Assembly (NCBI GenBank): GCA_000648925.1
Contig: JFHF01000005.1
Span: 1 to 64,000, forward strand
DNA length: 64,000 nt
Source: Caballeronia jiangsuensis
GTDB lineage: Bacteria > Pseudomonadota > Gammaproteobacteria > Burkholderiales > Burkholderiaceae
Direction of reading: 5' to 3'
Shown here piece after piece: positions 35,256 to 44,884 of this stretch. A program made the translations under genes and the position numbers. Under the pieces are notes generated by a model, which was not told the origin of the DNA, searched no databases, and saw only the letters and a list, made by a program, of their open reading frames with translations. Positions within the stretch are counted from its first letter, which is position 1. The number at the start of each line of letters is the position of its first letter.

Positions 35256-36772
35256 GCCGAATCACTCAGGATGGTTTGAGCGAGCTGGAACAGGAACTCG
35301 CACGCGCTTCGTTCGGCCCGCTCGCCGTCGATGAATCCGTCGGCGACGAATCCGCCGACGAACTCGCCGCGCGCACCATTGCGGAACTGGCGCATATCGC
35401 GGGCAATCCGCACATCGATACGTGGCGCGAGAAGCTCGACGCGCTCAGGTCGCGCAACGCCATCGCGAAGCCGCTGCGTCCGTGCGGGCGTCTCACGCGC
35501 GCGGCCGGACTCGTGCTGGAAGCGGTCGGCCTGAAGATGGGCGTCGGCTCCGAATGCATGATCGAACTGCCGCCGGGCAGCGCGATTCCGACCGCCGAAG
35601 CCGAAGTCGTCGGCTTCGCGGGCGACAAGCTCTTTCTGATGCCGACCACCGAAGTGGCCGGCCTGTTGCCCGGCGCGCGCGTCTATCCGCTCGAAAGCGC
35701 GCCGATCAACGATCCGATGGCGGGCGCGAAGCGTTTGCCCGTCGGCTGGGAAATGCTCGGCCGCGTCGTCGATGCGTCCGGCCGTCCGCTCGACGGCCTC
35801 GGCCCGCTCGGCGCGAAGGTCGATGCGCCGCTGTCCTCGCCGGTCATCAATCCGCTGAACCGCGAGCCGATCCACAAGGTGCTCGATGTCGGCGTGCGCG
35901 CGATCAACACGCTGCTGACGGTCGGGCGCGGCCAGCGCATGGGCCTGTTCGCGGGTTCGGGCGTCGGCAAGTCGGTCCTGCTCGGCACGATGGCGCGCTA
36001 CACGAGCGCGGAAGTGATCGTGATCGGGCTGATCGGCGAACGTGGCCGCGAAGTGAAGGAATTCATCGAGCAGATTCTCGGTGAGGAAGGTCTCGCGCGC
36101 TCGGTCGTCGTGGCGGCGCCGGCGGATGTATCGCCCGTGCTGCGCATGCAGGCCGCCGCGTACACGACCTCGCTCGCCGAATATTTCCGCGATCAGGGCA
36201 AGCATGTGCTGATGCTGATGGATTCGCTGACGCGCTACGCGATGGCCCAGCGCGAGATCGCGCTCGCGATCGGCGAGCCGCCGGCGACGAAGGGTTATCC
36301 GCCTTCGGTGTTCGCGAAGCTGCCGGCGCTCGTCGAGCGCACCGGGAATGGCCCGGAAGGCGGCGGCTCGATCACCGCGTTCTACACCGTGCTCACCGAA
36401 GGCGACGATCAGCAGGACCCGATCGCCGACTCGGCGCGCGCGATTCTCGACGGCCATATCGTGCTGAACCGCTCGCTCGCGGAGGCGGGGCACTATCCGG
36501 CCATCGACATCGAACAATCGATCAGCCGCGCGATGACCGCGCTCATCGACGACAAGCATCTCGAACGCGTGCGCCTCTTCAAGCAGATGCTTTCGCGCTA
36601 TCAGCGCAACAAGGATTTGATCAACGTGGGCGCGTATTCGAGCGGGCGCGATCAGCTCCTCGACCGCGCGATCGCGCTGTATCCGCGCATGGAGTCGTTT
36701 TTGCAGCAGGGTTTTCGCGAGCAGGCGCCGTTCGAGCCGAGCATCGCGATGTTGAATCAGCTCTTTGAATAG
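35249..36772 (+). CDS. fliI: Flagellum-specific ATP synthase FliI
   Basis: Export ATPase, 507 residues. Walker [21 protein letters not shown] near 230-250, [21 protein letters not shown], Walker [38 protein letters not shown], and the [11 protein letters not shown] end. The start is judged from GGGGAG 9 nt upstream of a GTG pair at 35249/35252 that overlaps the fliH stop; an ATG 13 codons upstream is less well placed. Confidence 0.94.
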   Translation: MVSRITQDGLSELEQELARASFGPLAVDESVGDESADELAARTIAELAHIAGNPHIDTWREKLDALRSRNAIAKPLRPCGRLTRAAGLVLEAVGLKMGVGSECMIELPPGSAIPTAEAEVVGFAGDKLFLMPTTEVAGLLPGARVYPLESAPINDPMAGAKRLPVGWEMLGRVVDASGRPLDGLGPLGAKVDAPLSSPVINPLNREPIHKVLDVGVRAINTLLTVGRGQRMGLFAGSGVGKSVLLGTMARYTSAEVIVIGLIGERGREVKEFIEQILGEEGLARSVVVAAPADVSPVLRMQAAAYTTSLAEYFRDQGKHVLMLMDSLTRYAMAQREIALAIGEPPATKGYPPSVFAKLPALVERTGNGPEGGGSITAFYTVLTEGDDQQDPIADSARAILDGHIVLNRSLAEAGHYPAIDIEQSISRAMTALIDDKHLERVRLFKQMLSRYQRNKDLINVGAYSSGRDQLLDRAIALYPRMESFLQQGFREQAPFEPSIAMLNQLFE

Positions 36773-36837
36773 TTTTCGACTAGTATCCGAATCATTCATC
36801 ACAAGAAAGCCAAAAGACCATACGGGACCGCCACGCC

Positions 36838-37287
36838 ATGTCCAAGAATCTGCCGATCAACACCCTCATCGGCCTTGCCGAAGAGGAACTCGACGCCGCC
36901 ACGAAGAAGCTAGGCAAGCTGCAGCAGGAACGCAACGAAGTCGAAACGCAATTGAACTCGCTCATCACCTACCGTGACGAGTACCACGCACGATTCACGG
37001 CATCGGCGCAGGAGGGCACCACGGCGCAGACGCTGCGCAACTTCCAGGCGTTCGTCGATACGCTCGATTCGGCGATCGCGCAGCAACGCACGGCGCTCGT
37101 CATGGCCGATCAGCGCATCGAGGCGGCGAAACCCGACTGGCGTCTCAAGAAACAGAAGCTCGGCAGTTACGAAGTGCTGGCCGCGCGCGGCGAGGCGATG
37201 CTCGCGAAGAAGGCCGCGCGCGTCGAGCAGCGCGAATCCGACGAGCACGCCGCGAAGATACTGCGCATGCGCGCCGAGCGTGCCTGA
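36838..37287 (+). CDS. fliJ: Flagellar export protein FliJ
   Basis: A 149-residue, highly charged coiled-coil protein (MSKNLPINTLIGLAEEELDAATKKLGKLQQERNEVETQLNSLITYRDEYHARF) that sits in the FliI ring and activates the export gate. The family is weakly conserved; identification uses its coiled-coil character, size and place between fliI and fliK. Confidence 0.9.
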   Translation: MSKNLPINTLIGLAEEELDAATKKLGKLQQERNEVETQLNSLITYRDEYHARFTASAQEGTTAQTLRNFQAFVDTLDSAIAQQRTALVMADQRIEAAKPDWRLKKQKLGSYEVLAARGEAMLAKKAARVEQRESDEHAAKILRMRAERA

Positions 37288-37321
37288 GCCGTTACCCAAC
37301 CATTGCATTTGAGAGACTCGT

Positions 37322-38668
37322 ATGTCCTCCGTATCACTTCTCGGCGCGATGACCGCCGCCACGTCATCGAGCAAGGCTGCGGCGCAGCGCGCGGCGAGCG
37401 CGGGCGCGTCGTTCGGCATGACGCTGCAAGGCATCACCGACCGCGCCAATGCCGACGCGCAGGCGGCGAAGGCGCTGGCGGATTCGTCCGCCGACAAATC
37501 GAGCGTGCATGACGCGCCGAAGCCGGATGACAGCGCGTCTGCGGCTGCGTCGAAGAGCGACGACGCATCGGATGCGCAGGCCGCCGCGAAGCCCGATCAG
37601 GCCGACGCGCCGAAAGAGGCATCGAAGAATACGGGCAAGGCCGATACGGCGGACGCATCGAAGCCGACGGCGCAGGCATCCGGTTCCGCATCGGATGCGG
37701 CGACGGCTGCGGCGCAGGCGAAAGCACGCGCCGACGCCGCCAACGCCGACGATGCCGACACGGACACCACGCTCGCCGATCTGACGGACGCGGCCACAGC
37801 GGCGACGGCCACCGCTTCGACCGACGACACCAAATCGACGAGCGAGACGCACAAAAGCGGCGACGCGAAACCGGCGCAGGACGCGCTTCAGGCGGCGCTC
37901 GCGGCGATGAACAACGTTGCGCCGAACGCAGTGCCGGCGAACGGTTCCGTGGCGACGGCGCGCGAGGGTGCGGACAGCGAGGATCAGGGCGGTTTGTTTG
38001 CCAAGGGCGGAAAGGGCGCGAGCCTCGCCGTGCTGGCGAACAACGTGAACGCAGATTCGAAGGCGACCGACGCGACGGCGCTGGCTGTCGCGACGATGCC
38101 CGCGGATGCCGCGACCGCCGCGTACAAGCAAGCCGCCGATGCGGCCGCGCACGCGGTGTCGATGCAGGCGGCATCGGCGAATTCGGCGGTGTCGAGTCCG
38201 CAAGGCGCGATGGCATCGGCGACGAGCGCGGCGATAGCGCCGCACGTGGGCGCGTCCGGCTGGGACGATGCGTTCAGCCAGAAGGTCGTGTTTCTGTCGA
38301 AGGCGGATCAGCAGAGCGCCGAGCTGACTTTGAATCCGAGAGATCTCGGGCCGTTGCAGGTGACGTTGCAGGTTTCCGAAAGCCACGCGCACGCGCTGTT
38401 CGTGTCGCAGCATGCGCAGGTGCGCGAGGCGGTCGAGGCCGCCATGCCGAAGCTGCGTGAGGCGATGGAGGCGAATGGCATCAGTCTCGGGAGTGCTTCG
38501 GTTTCGGATGGGTCGGCGTTTGGCAGGCAATCGCAGCAGGAGGAGCGCTCGTCGGGCTCGCGCGGGGGTGGGGGCGCTGGTGGGATTGGTGGGGTCGATT
38601 CTTCGGCTTCCGCCAGTGTGAGTGTGCCGGTGCGGCGCACCGTGGGGCTTGTTGATACGTTTGCTTGA
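37322..38668 (+). CDS. fliK: Flagellar hook-length control protein FliK
   Basis: Molecular ruler that switches export from hook to filament. 448 residues: a very Ala/Asp/Lys/Thr-rich N-terminal ruler (about 1-320) and the C-terminal Flg_hook domain VFLSKADQQSAELTLNPRDLGPLQVTLQVSESHAHALFVSQHAQVREAVEAAMPKLREAMEANGISLGSASVSDG. It ends in a glycine-rich tail. Last gene before repeat copy C, which begins 15 bp after the stop and separates it from fliL. Confidence 0.93.
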   Translation: MSSVSLLGAMTAATSSSKAAAQRAASAGASFGMTLQGITDRANADAQAAKALADSSADKSSVHDAPKPDDSASAAASKSDDASDAQAAAKPDQADAPKEASKNTGKADTADASKPTAQASGSASDAATAAAQAKARADAANADDADTDTTLADLTDAATAATATASTDDTKSTSETHKSGDAKPAQDALQAALAAMNNVAPNAVPANGSVATAREGADSEDQGGLFAKGGKGASLAVLANNVNADSKATDATALAVATMPADAATAAYKQAADAAAHAVSMQAASANSAVSSPQGAMASATSAAIAPHVGASGWDDAFSQKVVFLSKADQQSAELTLNPRDLGPLQVTLQVSESHAHALFVSQHAQVREAVEAAMPKLREAMEANGISLGSASVSDGSAFGRQSQQEERSSGSRGGGGAGGIGGVDSSASASVSVPVRRTVGLVDTFA

Positions 38669-38683
38669 TTTTCGGTTTTTCGC

Positions 38684-39267
38684 TGGATCCCGTATTCGTG
38701 TCGGTCTATTGGCACTGCCCCTCCCCGGGGCGGGGGTCACTTTCTTTGCTGCTGCAAAGAAAGTAACCAAAGAAAGCAGCTTCTCATCGCCCGCGGTCAC
38801 ACGCAGTTTGGCCATGCTTGCCAGCCCGCCGTGGCCCTCGCCTAAGTGTCGCCCCCAAAGGCCCATTCGGGCTTGGCTCGCGCACGGTCTGCCACCTCGC
38901 ATCACTTGCGTCACTGGTTCAGCACCAAATGGCTCCGGCCCGCTTCGCGGCCGATGGGTCAATCGGGCCCGCGTGCGCTTCTTCGACTGTTTCCCTCGCA
39001 TACCCCACGGCAGCGCGTAGCGCTGTGCCGATGCTCTTTCGTGCTGAACCAGCGCGCTTAAGGTTATGTCTCGGCAGACCGTGCGCGAGCCAAGCCCTTG
39101 TCTGCTTGCGGGGGCACTCGCTACTGCCGGGCCATTCAGCCAATCGTCTGTGCCGCGGCCGGTGTGAAGTGCTTAGGCTGGGGAGAGCTGTTTCTTTGGT
39201 TACTTTCTTTGCAGCAGCAAAGAAAGTGACTGCCGCCCCGCACAGGGGCAACGCTAATAGACCGACA
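38684..39267. repeat. Palindromic repeat element, copy C (full), between fliK and fliL
   Basis: Begins TGGATCCCGTATTCGTGTCGG 15 bp behind the fliK stop and ends CTAATAGACCGACA. Interior sequence is inverted relative to copies B and D. Each arm holds the ACTTTCTTTG-6 nt-CAAAGAAAGT hairpin. The 25-bp inner inverted pair is present on both sides (centres near 38892 and 39095), as is TGGTTCAGCAC/GTGCTGAACCA. The left arm is the CCCCGGGG variant and the right arm the GCCCCGCACAGGGGC variant. About 75 bp after its end lies a candidate operator for fliL, so downstream genes have their own promoter. The rest of the 760-bp gap holds no gene. Confidence 0.92.
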
Positions 39268-39342
39268 TGAACACAAGTTTCCCGAAAACGCCCCGTTAAC
39301 CCAACCAAGCCCCCAAAGTCGAAAGACAAAAGCAATCAGATG

Positions 39343-39369
39343 GAATAACCCCAAATCCCCCCTCTGTTC
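39343..39369 (+). promoter_or_regulatory. Candidate FlhDC operator of fliL
   Basis: GAATAACCCC-AAATCC-CCCCTCTGTTC, 27 bp, 60 bp before the fliL ATG. CCTATCGAAAGAG follows 38 bp after the motif ends, at the same distance as in the fliP leader, and may include the -10 region. Confidence 0.6.
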
Positions 39370-39429
39370 GACCCATCGCTTTACACGGCGATAGCCAACA
39401 ATTCAACCTATCGAAAGAGGCACGCATTC

Positions 39430-39918
39430 ATGGCTACCACGACCGCAAACCAGCAACCCATCGTTCCCGCAAAGAGCGGCAAGCTCAAAAAGATCCTGAT
39501 CATCGCCGTCGGCGCGATCGTGCTCCTCGGCGCGGGAGCCGGCGGCGCTTACTTTTTCCTCGGTAAAAATCACGGCGCGGCGAAACCCGCGCCCGAACCG
39601 CCGCCCGTGTTTTTCCCGCTCGAATCGCTCACGGTGAACCTCCAGTCCGACGACGGCACCATGCACTATCTGCGCGCCGGCCTCACGCTCAAGCTCAAGG
39701 ACGAAAAGGTCCAGTTGCTCGTCACCGAGCACATGCCCGAAGTCCGCAGCCGCGTGCTGCTCCTGCTCTCCGGCAAGCGCCCCGACGATCTCGCGACCGT
39801 CGACGGCAAGAAACAGCTCGCGGGCGAGCTGCGCGCAGCGGTCGAAACCGCGGCGAGCTCGGCCGAGAAGCCAGTGCGGGTCGAAGAGGTGCTGTTCACC
39901 GAATTCGTCGTCCAGTAA
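39430..39918 (+). CDS. fliL: Flagellar basal body-associated protein FliL
   Basis: Inner-membrane protein that surrounds the stator. 162 residues: a short cytoplasmic tail, a membrane helix KILIIAVGAIVLLGAGAGGAYFF (about 22-44), then the periplasmic domain with FPLESLTVNLQSDDGTMHYLRAGLTLKLKD and RSRVLLLLSGKRPDDLATVDGKKQLAGELR. First gene of the fliLMNO unit after repeat copy C. Confidence 0.94.
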   Translation: MATTTANQQPIVPAKSGKLKKILIIAVGAIVLLGAGAGGAYFFLGKNHGAAKPAPEPPPVFFPLESLTVNLQSDDGTMHYLRAGLTLKLKDEKVQLLVTEHMPEVRSRVLLLLSGKRPDDLATVDGKKQLAGELRAAVETAASSAEKPVRVEEVLFTEFVVQ

Positions 39919-39942
39919 CGCCGCATCAGCGAGTAAAGAGTC

Positions 39943-40941
39943 ATGGGCCACGAAGAGTTCATGTCGCAGGAGGAGGTCGATGCCCTCCTCAAGGGCGTCA
40001 CCGGCGAAATCGATCAGGAAGCTGACGAGAAAAAGCCAGTCGGTGTACGTCCGTACAACATCGCGACGCAGGAACGCATCGTCCGGGGCCGGATGCCCGG
40101 CCTCGAAATCATCAACGACCGCTTCGCGCGCCTGATGCGCGTGGGCATCTTCAACTTCATGCGGCGCTCGGCGGAAATTTCCGTCGGTCCGGTGAAGGTG
40201 CAGAAGTACAGCGAATTCACGCGCAACCTGCCGATCCCGACCAATCTCAACCTGGTCCACGTGAAGCCCCTTCGCGGCACGTCGCTGTTCGTGTTCGACC
40301 CGAACCTCGTGTTCTTCGTGGTCGACAACCTGTTCGGCGGCGACGGGCGCTTTCACACGCGCGTCGAAGGCCGCGAATTCACGCAGACCGAGCAGCGCAT
40401 CATCAGCAAGCTGCTGAATCTGGTGTTCGAGCACTACGCGACGTCGTGGCGCAGCGTGAAGCCGCTGCAATTCGAATACATGCGCTCGGAGATGCACACG
40501 CAGTTCGCCAATGTGGCGACGCCGAACGAGATCGTCATCGTGACGCAGTTCACGATCGAATTCGGCTCGACAGGCGGCACGCTGCACATCTGCATGCCGT
40601 ACTCGATGATCGAGCCGATCCGCGACGTGCTCTCATCGCCGATTCAGGGCGAAGCGCTCGAAGTGGACCGCCGCTGGGTGCGCGTGCTGTCGCAGCAGGT
40701 GCAATCGGCCGAAGTGGAGTTGACGGTGGATCTCGCCGAGATCCGCTCGTCGTTCGAACAGATTCTCAACATGCGCGCGGGCGACGTGCTGCCGATCGAT
40801 ATACCGGAGCAGGTCGTCGCGAAAGTGGATGGCGTGCCGGTCATGGAATGCGGCTACGGAATGTTCAATGGTCAATACGCGCTGCGCGTGCAAAAGATGA
40901 TCAGCGCAAGCGACACGATGAAGGAAGGTGGATATGAGTGA
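39943..40941 (+). CDS. fliM: Flagellar motor switch protein FliM
   Basis: C-ring protein that binds phospho-CheY. 332 residues: the N-terminal FMSQEEVDALLKGVTGE CheY-binding segment (about 5-20), RIVRGRMPGLEIINDRFARLMRVGIFNFMRRSAEIS and the C-terminal SpoA domain ending DVLPIDIPEQVVAKVDGVPVMECGYGMFNGQYALRV. Overlaps fliN by 8 nt. Confidence 0.96.
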   Translation: MGHEEFMSQEEVDALLKGVTGEIDQEADEKKPVGVRPYNIATQERIVRGRMPGLEIINDRFARLMRVGIFNFMRRSAEISVGPVKVQKYSEFTRNLPIPTNLNLVHVKPLRGTSLFVFDPNLVFFVVDNLFGGDGRFHTRVEGREFTQTEQRIISKLLNLVFEHYATSWRSVKPLQFEYMRSEMHTQFANVATPNEIVIVTQFTIEFGSTGGTLHICMPYSMIEPIRDVLSSPIQGEALEVDRRWVRVLSQQVQSAEVELTVDLAEIRSSFEQILNMRAGDVLPIDIPEQVVAKVDGVPVMECGYGMFNGQYALRVQKMISASDTMKEGGYE

Positions 40942-41365
40942 TCTGATGCAGAACGATGCGCCCGGCGCGCAGGAAAAAGGCGACGAGCTCCTGTTGGACG
41001 ACTGGGCGAGCGCGCTCGCCGAGCAAAACGGCAACGACGCGCCGGTGCCAGCGAGCGCAGGCGTGTTTCAGCCGCTGTCGAAGGCGGCGGCGCCCTCGAC
41101 GCGCAACGACATCGACATGATTCTCGACATCCCCGTGCAGATGACGGTGGAGCTCGGGCGCACGAAGATCGCGATCCGCAACCTGCTGCAACTCGCGCAG
41201 GGTTCGGTCGTGGAACTCGACGGCCTCGCCGGCGAACCGATGGACGTGCTCGTGAACGGCTGTCTCATCGCGCAGGGCGAAGTGGTCGTGGTGAATGACA
41301 AGTTCGGCATCCGCCTGACCGATATCATCACGCCGTCCGAACGTATCCGGAAGCTGAATCGATGA
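40934..41365 (+). CDS. fliN: Flagellar motor switch protein FliN
   Basis: C-ring base protein, 143 residues from [20 protein letters not shown]. The SpoA domain reads [69 protein letters not shown]. The start overlaps the fliM stop, and the stop overlaps the fliO start as ATGA. Confidence 0.95.
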   Translation: MSDLMQNDAPGAQEKGDELLLDDWASALAEQNGNDAPVPASAGVFQPLSKAAAPSTRNDIDMILDIPVQMTVELGRTKIAIRNLLQLAQGSVVELDGLAGEPMDVLVNGCLIAQGEVVVVNDKFGIRLTDIITPSERIRKLNR

Positions 41366-41856
41366 AACGCCTGGCCGTCGCGCTGCTTTGCTCGGCGCCT
41401 CTTCTTTCCGTCGCCGCCGACATGAACGCGGTGAACCACGCCGCGCAGATCGCTTCGGGCGTCGGCGCGGGCACGGCGGTGCCGTCGCTCGGTTTCGGCG
41501 CGGTGTTGCAGACGCTCGTGGGACTCGTCGTCGTCATCGGCTTCGTGTTCGGCTGCGCGTGGCTTGCGCGCAAGTTCGGCGTTCACGGCGGCAAGCGCGG
41601 CGGTCTCGTGAAGGTGGTGGGCGGCGCATCGCTCGGCAACAAGGAACGCGTCGCGGTCGTCGAAGTGGGCGATACGTGGCTCGTGCTCGGCGCGGGTCCC
41701 GGCAATGTGCGCCTCCTGCACACGATGCCCGCCGGATCGGCCGAAGTGGAAGGCGTGGGCGTTACGGCGCCGTCGTCGGCCGGCAGCTTCGGTGCGAAGT
41801 TCCGCGACGCCCTCGCAGGCGAAGCGAACAAGCGGCTCCAGAAGTTCGTCAAGTAA
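41362..41856 (+). CDS. fliO: Flagellar export protein FliO
   Basis: Assembly factor for the FliP ring. 164 residues: a cleavable-looking signal ([19 protein letters not shown]), a membrane helix ([21 protein letters not shown], about 50-70) and a cytoplasmic domain with [38 protein letters not shown]. Translationally coupled to fliN. Confidence 0.92.
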   Translation: MKRLAVALLCSAPLLSVAADMNAVNHAAQIASGVGAGTAVPSLGFGAVLQTLVGLVVVIGFVFGCAWLARKFGVHGGKRGGLVKVVGGASLGNKERVAVVEVGDTWLVLGAGPGNVRLLHTMPAGSAEVEGVGVTAPSSAGSFGAKFRDALAGEANKRLQKFVK

Positions 41857-41943
41857 GTTCGTTCGGTTCGACCGATACATCGGGCGTGGTCCGCAAGGAT
41901 CGACGCCCGATGTTCGTTTACGGCGGGCGCTTCGCAATAGAAC

Positions 41944-41971
41944 GAGTTGGCGCGGGTTTTCCCCTCTGTTC
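41944..41971 (+). promoter_or_regulatory. Candidate FlhDC operator of fliP
   Basis: GAGTTGGCGCGG, GTTTTCCCCTCTGTTC: 28 bp, the most degenerate left half of the five motifs but with an intact right half. It lies 70 bp before the fliP ATG. The block ACAATCCAGCCTATCGAAAG downstream repeats the fliL leader with identical spacing, which supports an internal promoter separating fliLMNO from fliPQR. Confidence 0.55.
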
Positions 41972-42041
41972 GCGCCATCGTCCGGCATTCGCGTGGCCGA
42001 CAATCCAGCCTATCGAAAGAGTTCGTCGGCAGGAGCACTTA

Positions 42042-42812
42042 ATGCAGGTCAGTCGTAACATCGCGCGTGGTTTGAAGATCGCGCTTCCGGTCATCGTCGG
42101 CTTGATGCCGTATCTCGCGTTCGCGCAGAGCACGGCGGGTCTGCCGGCCTTCAACACGAGCCCCGGCCCGAACGGCGGCACCACGTATTCGCTCAGTGTG
42201 CAGACGATGCTGCTGCTGACGATGCTCTCGTTCCTCCCCGCGATGGTCCTGATGATGACGAGCTTCACGCGCATCATCATCGTGCTGTCGCTGTTGCGCC
42301 AGGCGCTCGGCACGACGAGCACGCCGCCGAATCAGGTGCTCGTCGGCCTCGCGCTGTTTCTCTCGTTCTTCGTGATGTCGCCCGTGCTCGATCGCGCGTA
42401 CAACGACGCGTACAAGCCCTTCTCCGAAGGCCAGATCGCGATGGACCAGGCGATGACGCGCGGCGTCGCGCCGTTCAAGCAATTCATGCTGAAGCAGACG
42501 CGCGAAACGGATCTCGCGCTCTTCGCACGCATTTCGAAGGCCGCGCCGATGAACGGTCCGGAGGACGTGCCGCTTTCGCTGCTCGTGCCGTCGTTCATCA
42601 CGAGCGAGTTGAAGACGGGCTTCCAGATCGGCTTCACGATCTTCATTCCGTTTCTCATCATCGACATGGTGGTGGCGAGCGTGCTGATGTCTATGGGCAT
42701 GATGATGGTGTCGCCGACGACCATCGCGCTGCCGTTCAAGCTGATGCTGTTCGTGCTCGTCGATGGCTGGCAGTTGCTGATCGGCTCGCTGGCTCAAAGC
42801 TTCGTATCCTGA
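42042..42812 (+). CDS. fliP: Flagellar export gate protein FliP
   Basis: Core of the FliPQR channel, 256 residues. Signal peptide [20 protein letters not shown] to FAQS, then [63 protein letters not shown], the most conserved stretch of the family. It ends [23 protein letters not shown]. Reading continues open upstream across the fliO 3' end, but ATG 42042 with AGGAG nearby is the family start. Confidence 0.96.
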   Translation: MQVSRNIARGLKIALPVIVGLMPYLAFAQSTAGLPAFNTSPGPNGGTTYSLSVQTMLLLTMLSFLPAMVLMMTSFTRIIIVLSLLRQALGTTSTPPNQVLVGLALFLSFFVMSPVLDRAYNDAYKPFSEGQIAMDQAMTRGVAPFKQFMLKQTRETDLALFARISKAAPMNGPEDVPLSLLVPSFITSELKTGFQIGFTIFIPFLIIDMVVASVLMSMGMMMVSPTTIALPFKLMLFVLVDGWQLLIGSLAQSFVS

Positions 42813-42822
42813 GGAGACGCGC

Positions 42823-43092
42823 ATGACACCCGAATCCGTCATGACGATGGCGCATCAGGCGATGTACGTCGCCTTGTTGCTCGCCGCGCCGTTGTTGCTG
42901 GTCGCGCTCGTTGTCGGTCTGGTCGTGAGCCTGTTTCAGGCGGCGACGCAGATCAACGAATCGACGCTGTCGTTCATTCCGAAGCTGATCGCCGTCGCGG
43001 TGACGCTGGTGATCGCGGGTCCGTGGATGCTGTCGACATTGCTCGACTACATGCGTCACGTTTTCACGATCACGCCTGCGATCACGGGCTGA
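42823..43092 (+). CDS. fliQ: Flagellar export gate protein FliQ
   Basis: An 89-residue protein with two membrane helices (AMYVALLLAAPLLLVALVVGLVVSLFQA and LIAVAVTLVIAGPWMLSTLLDYM) joined by ATQINESTLSFIPK, the conserved FliQ loop. Ten bp from fliP and 10 bp from fliR. Confidence 0.95.
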   Translation: MTPESVMTMAHQAMYVALLLAAPLLLVALVVGLVVSLFQAATQINESTLSFIPKLIAVAVTLVIAGPWMLSTLLDYMRHVFTITPAITG

Positions 43093-43102
43093 GTGTCGTT
43101 CG

Positions 43103-43894
43103 ATGTTCTCCGTCACCTATGCGCAACTGAACGGCTGGCTCACGGCGTTTCTATGGCCGTTCGTGCGCATCCTCGCGCTGATCGCCACGGCGCCCGTGCT
43201 GAGCCATATGGCGATTCCGATGCGCGTGAAGATTGCGGTCGCCGCGTTCATTTCGCTGATCGTCGCGCCGACGCTTCCCGCCATGCCGCAGGCGACGGTG
43301 TTTTCCGCGGCGGGCGTGTGGATCATCGTCAATCAGTTTCTGATCGGCGCGGCTATCGGCATGGTGATGCAGATCGCGTTCGCCGCCGTCGATGCGGCCG
43401 GCGAGTTCATCGGCCAGCAGATGGGCCTCGGTTTCGCGATGCTTTACGATCCGCGCGCGGGCGGCAATGCGGTGGTCGTTTCGCGCTATCTGAACACGCT
43501 CGCGATGCTCGCGTTTCTCGTGTTCGATGGGCATTTGCAGTTGATCAGTGCGCTTATCGCTACGTTTCACAGCGTGCCGATCGAGGCGAACGTCGTTGCG
43601 GCGGCGTCGCATGCGCAAGGGTGGCGCGTTCTTGTGGGATATGGCGGCAGTGTTTTTTCGACGGGACTGCTGCTCGCGTTGCCGATCGTGGCGGCGTTGT
43701 TGATCGCCAATCTCGCGCTCGGGATTCTCAATCGGGCGGCGCCGCAGATCGGGATTTTTCAGGTTGGGTTTCCGGTGACGATGCTCGTCGGGTTGCTTTT
43801 GTTGCAGCTTATGGTGCCGAATTTGATGCCGTTTTTTCAGCGGATTTTCGATGTGGGGATTGGGGAGGTGGGGCGGGTGGTGGGGGGGCTTTGA
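43103..43894 (+). CDS. fliR: Flagellar export gate protein FliR
   Basis: A 263-residue inner-membrane protein with about six helices, starting MFSVTYAQLNGWLTAFLWPFVRILALIATAP. GLGFAMLYDPRAGGNAVVVSRYLNTLAMLAFLVFDGHLQLI and LGILNRAAPQIGIFQVGFPVTMLVGLLLLQLMVP are characteristic. Last gene of the fli block on this strand. The last 100 bp are noticeably G/T-rich at synonymous sites. Confidence 0.95.
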   Translation: MFSVTYAQLNGWLTAFLWPFVRILALIATAPVLSHMAIPMRVKIAVAAFISLIVAPTLPAMPQATVFSAAGVWIIVNQFLIGAAIGMVMQIAFAAVDAAGEFIGQQMGLGFAMLYDPRAGGNAVVVSRYLNTLAMLAFLVFDGHLQLISALIATFHSVPIEANVVAAASHAQGWRVLVGYGGSVFSTGLLLALPIVAALLIANLALGILNRAAPQIGIFQVGFPVTMLVGLLLLQLMVPNLMPFFQRIFDVGIGEVGRVVGGL

Positions 43895-43921
43895 ACGCTC
43901 CCACGTCGCGCCCATGCCGAA

Positions 43922-44884
43922 TCAGAGAAGTGTCTGTTGCAGAGGCGCGCGGTGTTCATGAACCTTGACGATTCGGTACTCGGTTTTTAGCGTGCCCGCT
44001 TCGATCGTTTGTATCTGGCGAACATCCACAACCAGAACGTCGCCTTTTCCGAAGCGTTCGCCATCATTCACTTTGGCCAGAAATTCTTCGTCATCAAGTG
44101 CCGCGAAGAACGGATACTGGCCGTCGTGAACGCGCCATTTGTTTCCATCCTTGAAAACGACGGATTCTACGAGCAAGACTTTCCTTGCAACAAAGTCCGA
44201 TACGACTTCACCGCCGTCATTGTTGAATGTGGCAAACGATGCAAGCTCATCGTCTTCGACGATGAGTTCCACTTGCTCGCCACGTACGATACCGAAGTTC
44301 GAAATGCCTTCGCGCTCGAGAGGCGACAAGGTCTTGCTCAGACTGGCGCGCACAACCGTATTACGCCAAAGGCGCACGACGCTGGCCTCGACCTCGACAG
44401 ATTCAGTTTCCGTGATCCACACGCGTGACACGTCACCGATCTGTTCGATGCGATGCGCCCGGCGTCCGCGCAGCTTGCGCTGCAGTCCGACGACGCCACC
44501 GCCCCCGATAAGCCCAAGGATGGTGAGGATCGTATAGGCATTGGAGATCGCGGAGGCACTGGACCCGGCAAAGATATCCCGTATCTGTGTCAGCAGTTGC
44601 TGCACGAAGATGAGATCGAGTTCGAACGACCCCGCCTTGAAGCTGCCCTTGACCTCGACGCGGACATCGGCGGATTCGCCGTTCAGCTCCTTGTTCGCTG
44701 CCGTGAACAAATCGGCGATGGCCACGAGCGCCGGCGCGAGATCGCGCACATCCATTCGATGTTCCGCGAGTGCAGGGCCGTCATAGACGACGTTGAAGCG
44801 CTCATGGTTGCTCATGTCGTTGTGATGACCGGAATTCTGGAAGTTGCTGCCCCGCGCCGGAGCATGCCGAGCCGATGTTACCAC
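43922..44884 (-). CDS. Unrecognised protein with one membrane segment, inserted between the fli and flg blocks
   Basis: 320 residues from a GTG preceded by AAGGAGG at ideal distance; an internal ATG at codon 24 (MSNHERFNVVYDGPALAEHRM) looks like a natural N-terminus but has no ribosome site. Visible features: an N-terminal alpha/beta part with LAPALVAIADLFTAANKELNG, one hydrophobic helix SNAYTILTILGLIGGGGVVGLQ near 130-150, then basic KLRGRRAHRIEQ and a beta-rich C-terminal half rich in Val/Glu/Asp, ending EYRIVKVHEHRAPLQQTLL. Codon use is visibly less GC-rich than its neighbours. No flagellar family is recognisable, and the position suggests recent acquisition. Function unknown. Confidence 0.8.
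   Translation of the reverse strand: MVTSARHAPARGSNFQNSGHHNDMSNHERFNVVYDGPALAEHRMDVRDLAPALVAIADLFTAANKELNGESADVRVEVKGSFKAGSFELDLIFVQQLLTQIRDIFAGSSASAISNAYTILTILGLIGGGGVVGLQRKLRGRRAHRIEQIGDVSRVWITETESVEVEASVVRLWRNTVVRASLSKTLSPLEREGISNFGIVRGEQVELIVEDDELASFATFNNDGGEVVSDFVARKVLLVESVVFKDGNKWRVHDGQYPFFAALDDEEFLAKVNDGERFGKGDVLVVDVRQIQTIEAGTLKTEYRIVKVHEHRAPLQQTLL

Noticed and set aside
38684..39267. Possible CRISPR-like or satellite array in the repeat regions
   Set aside because: The repeated units are inverted pairs within one element, not regularly spaced direct repeats with unique spacers.
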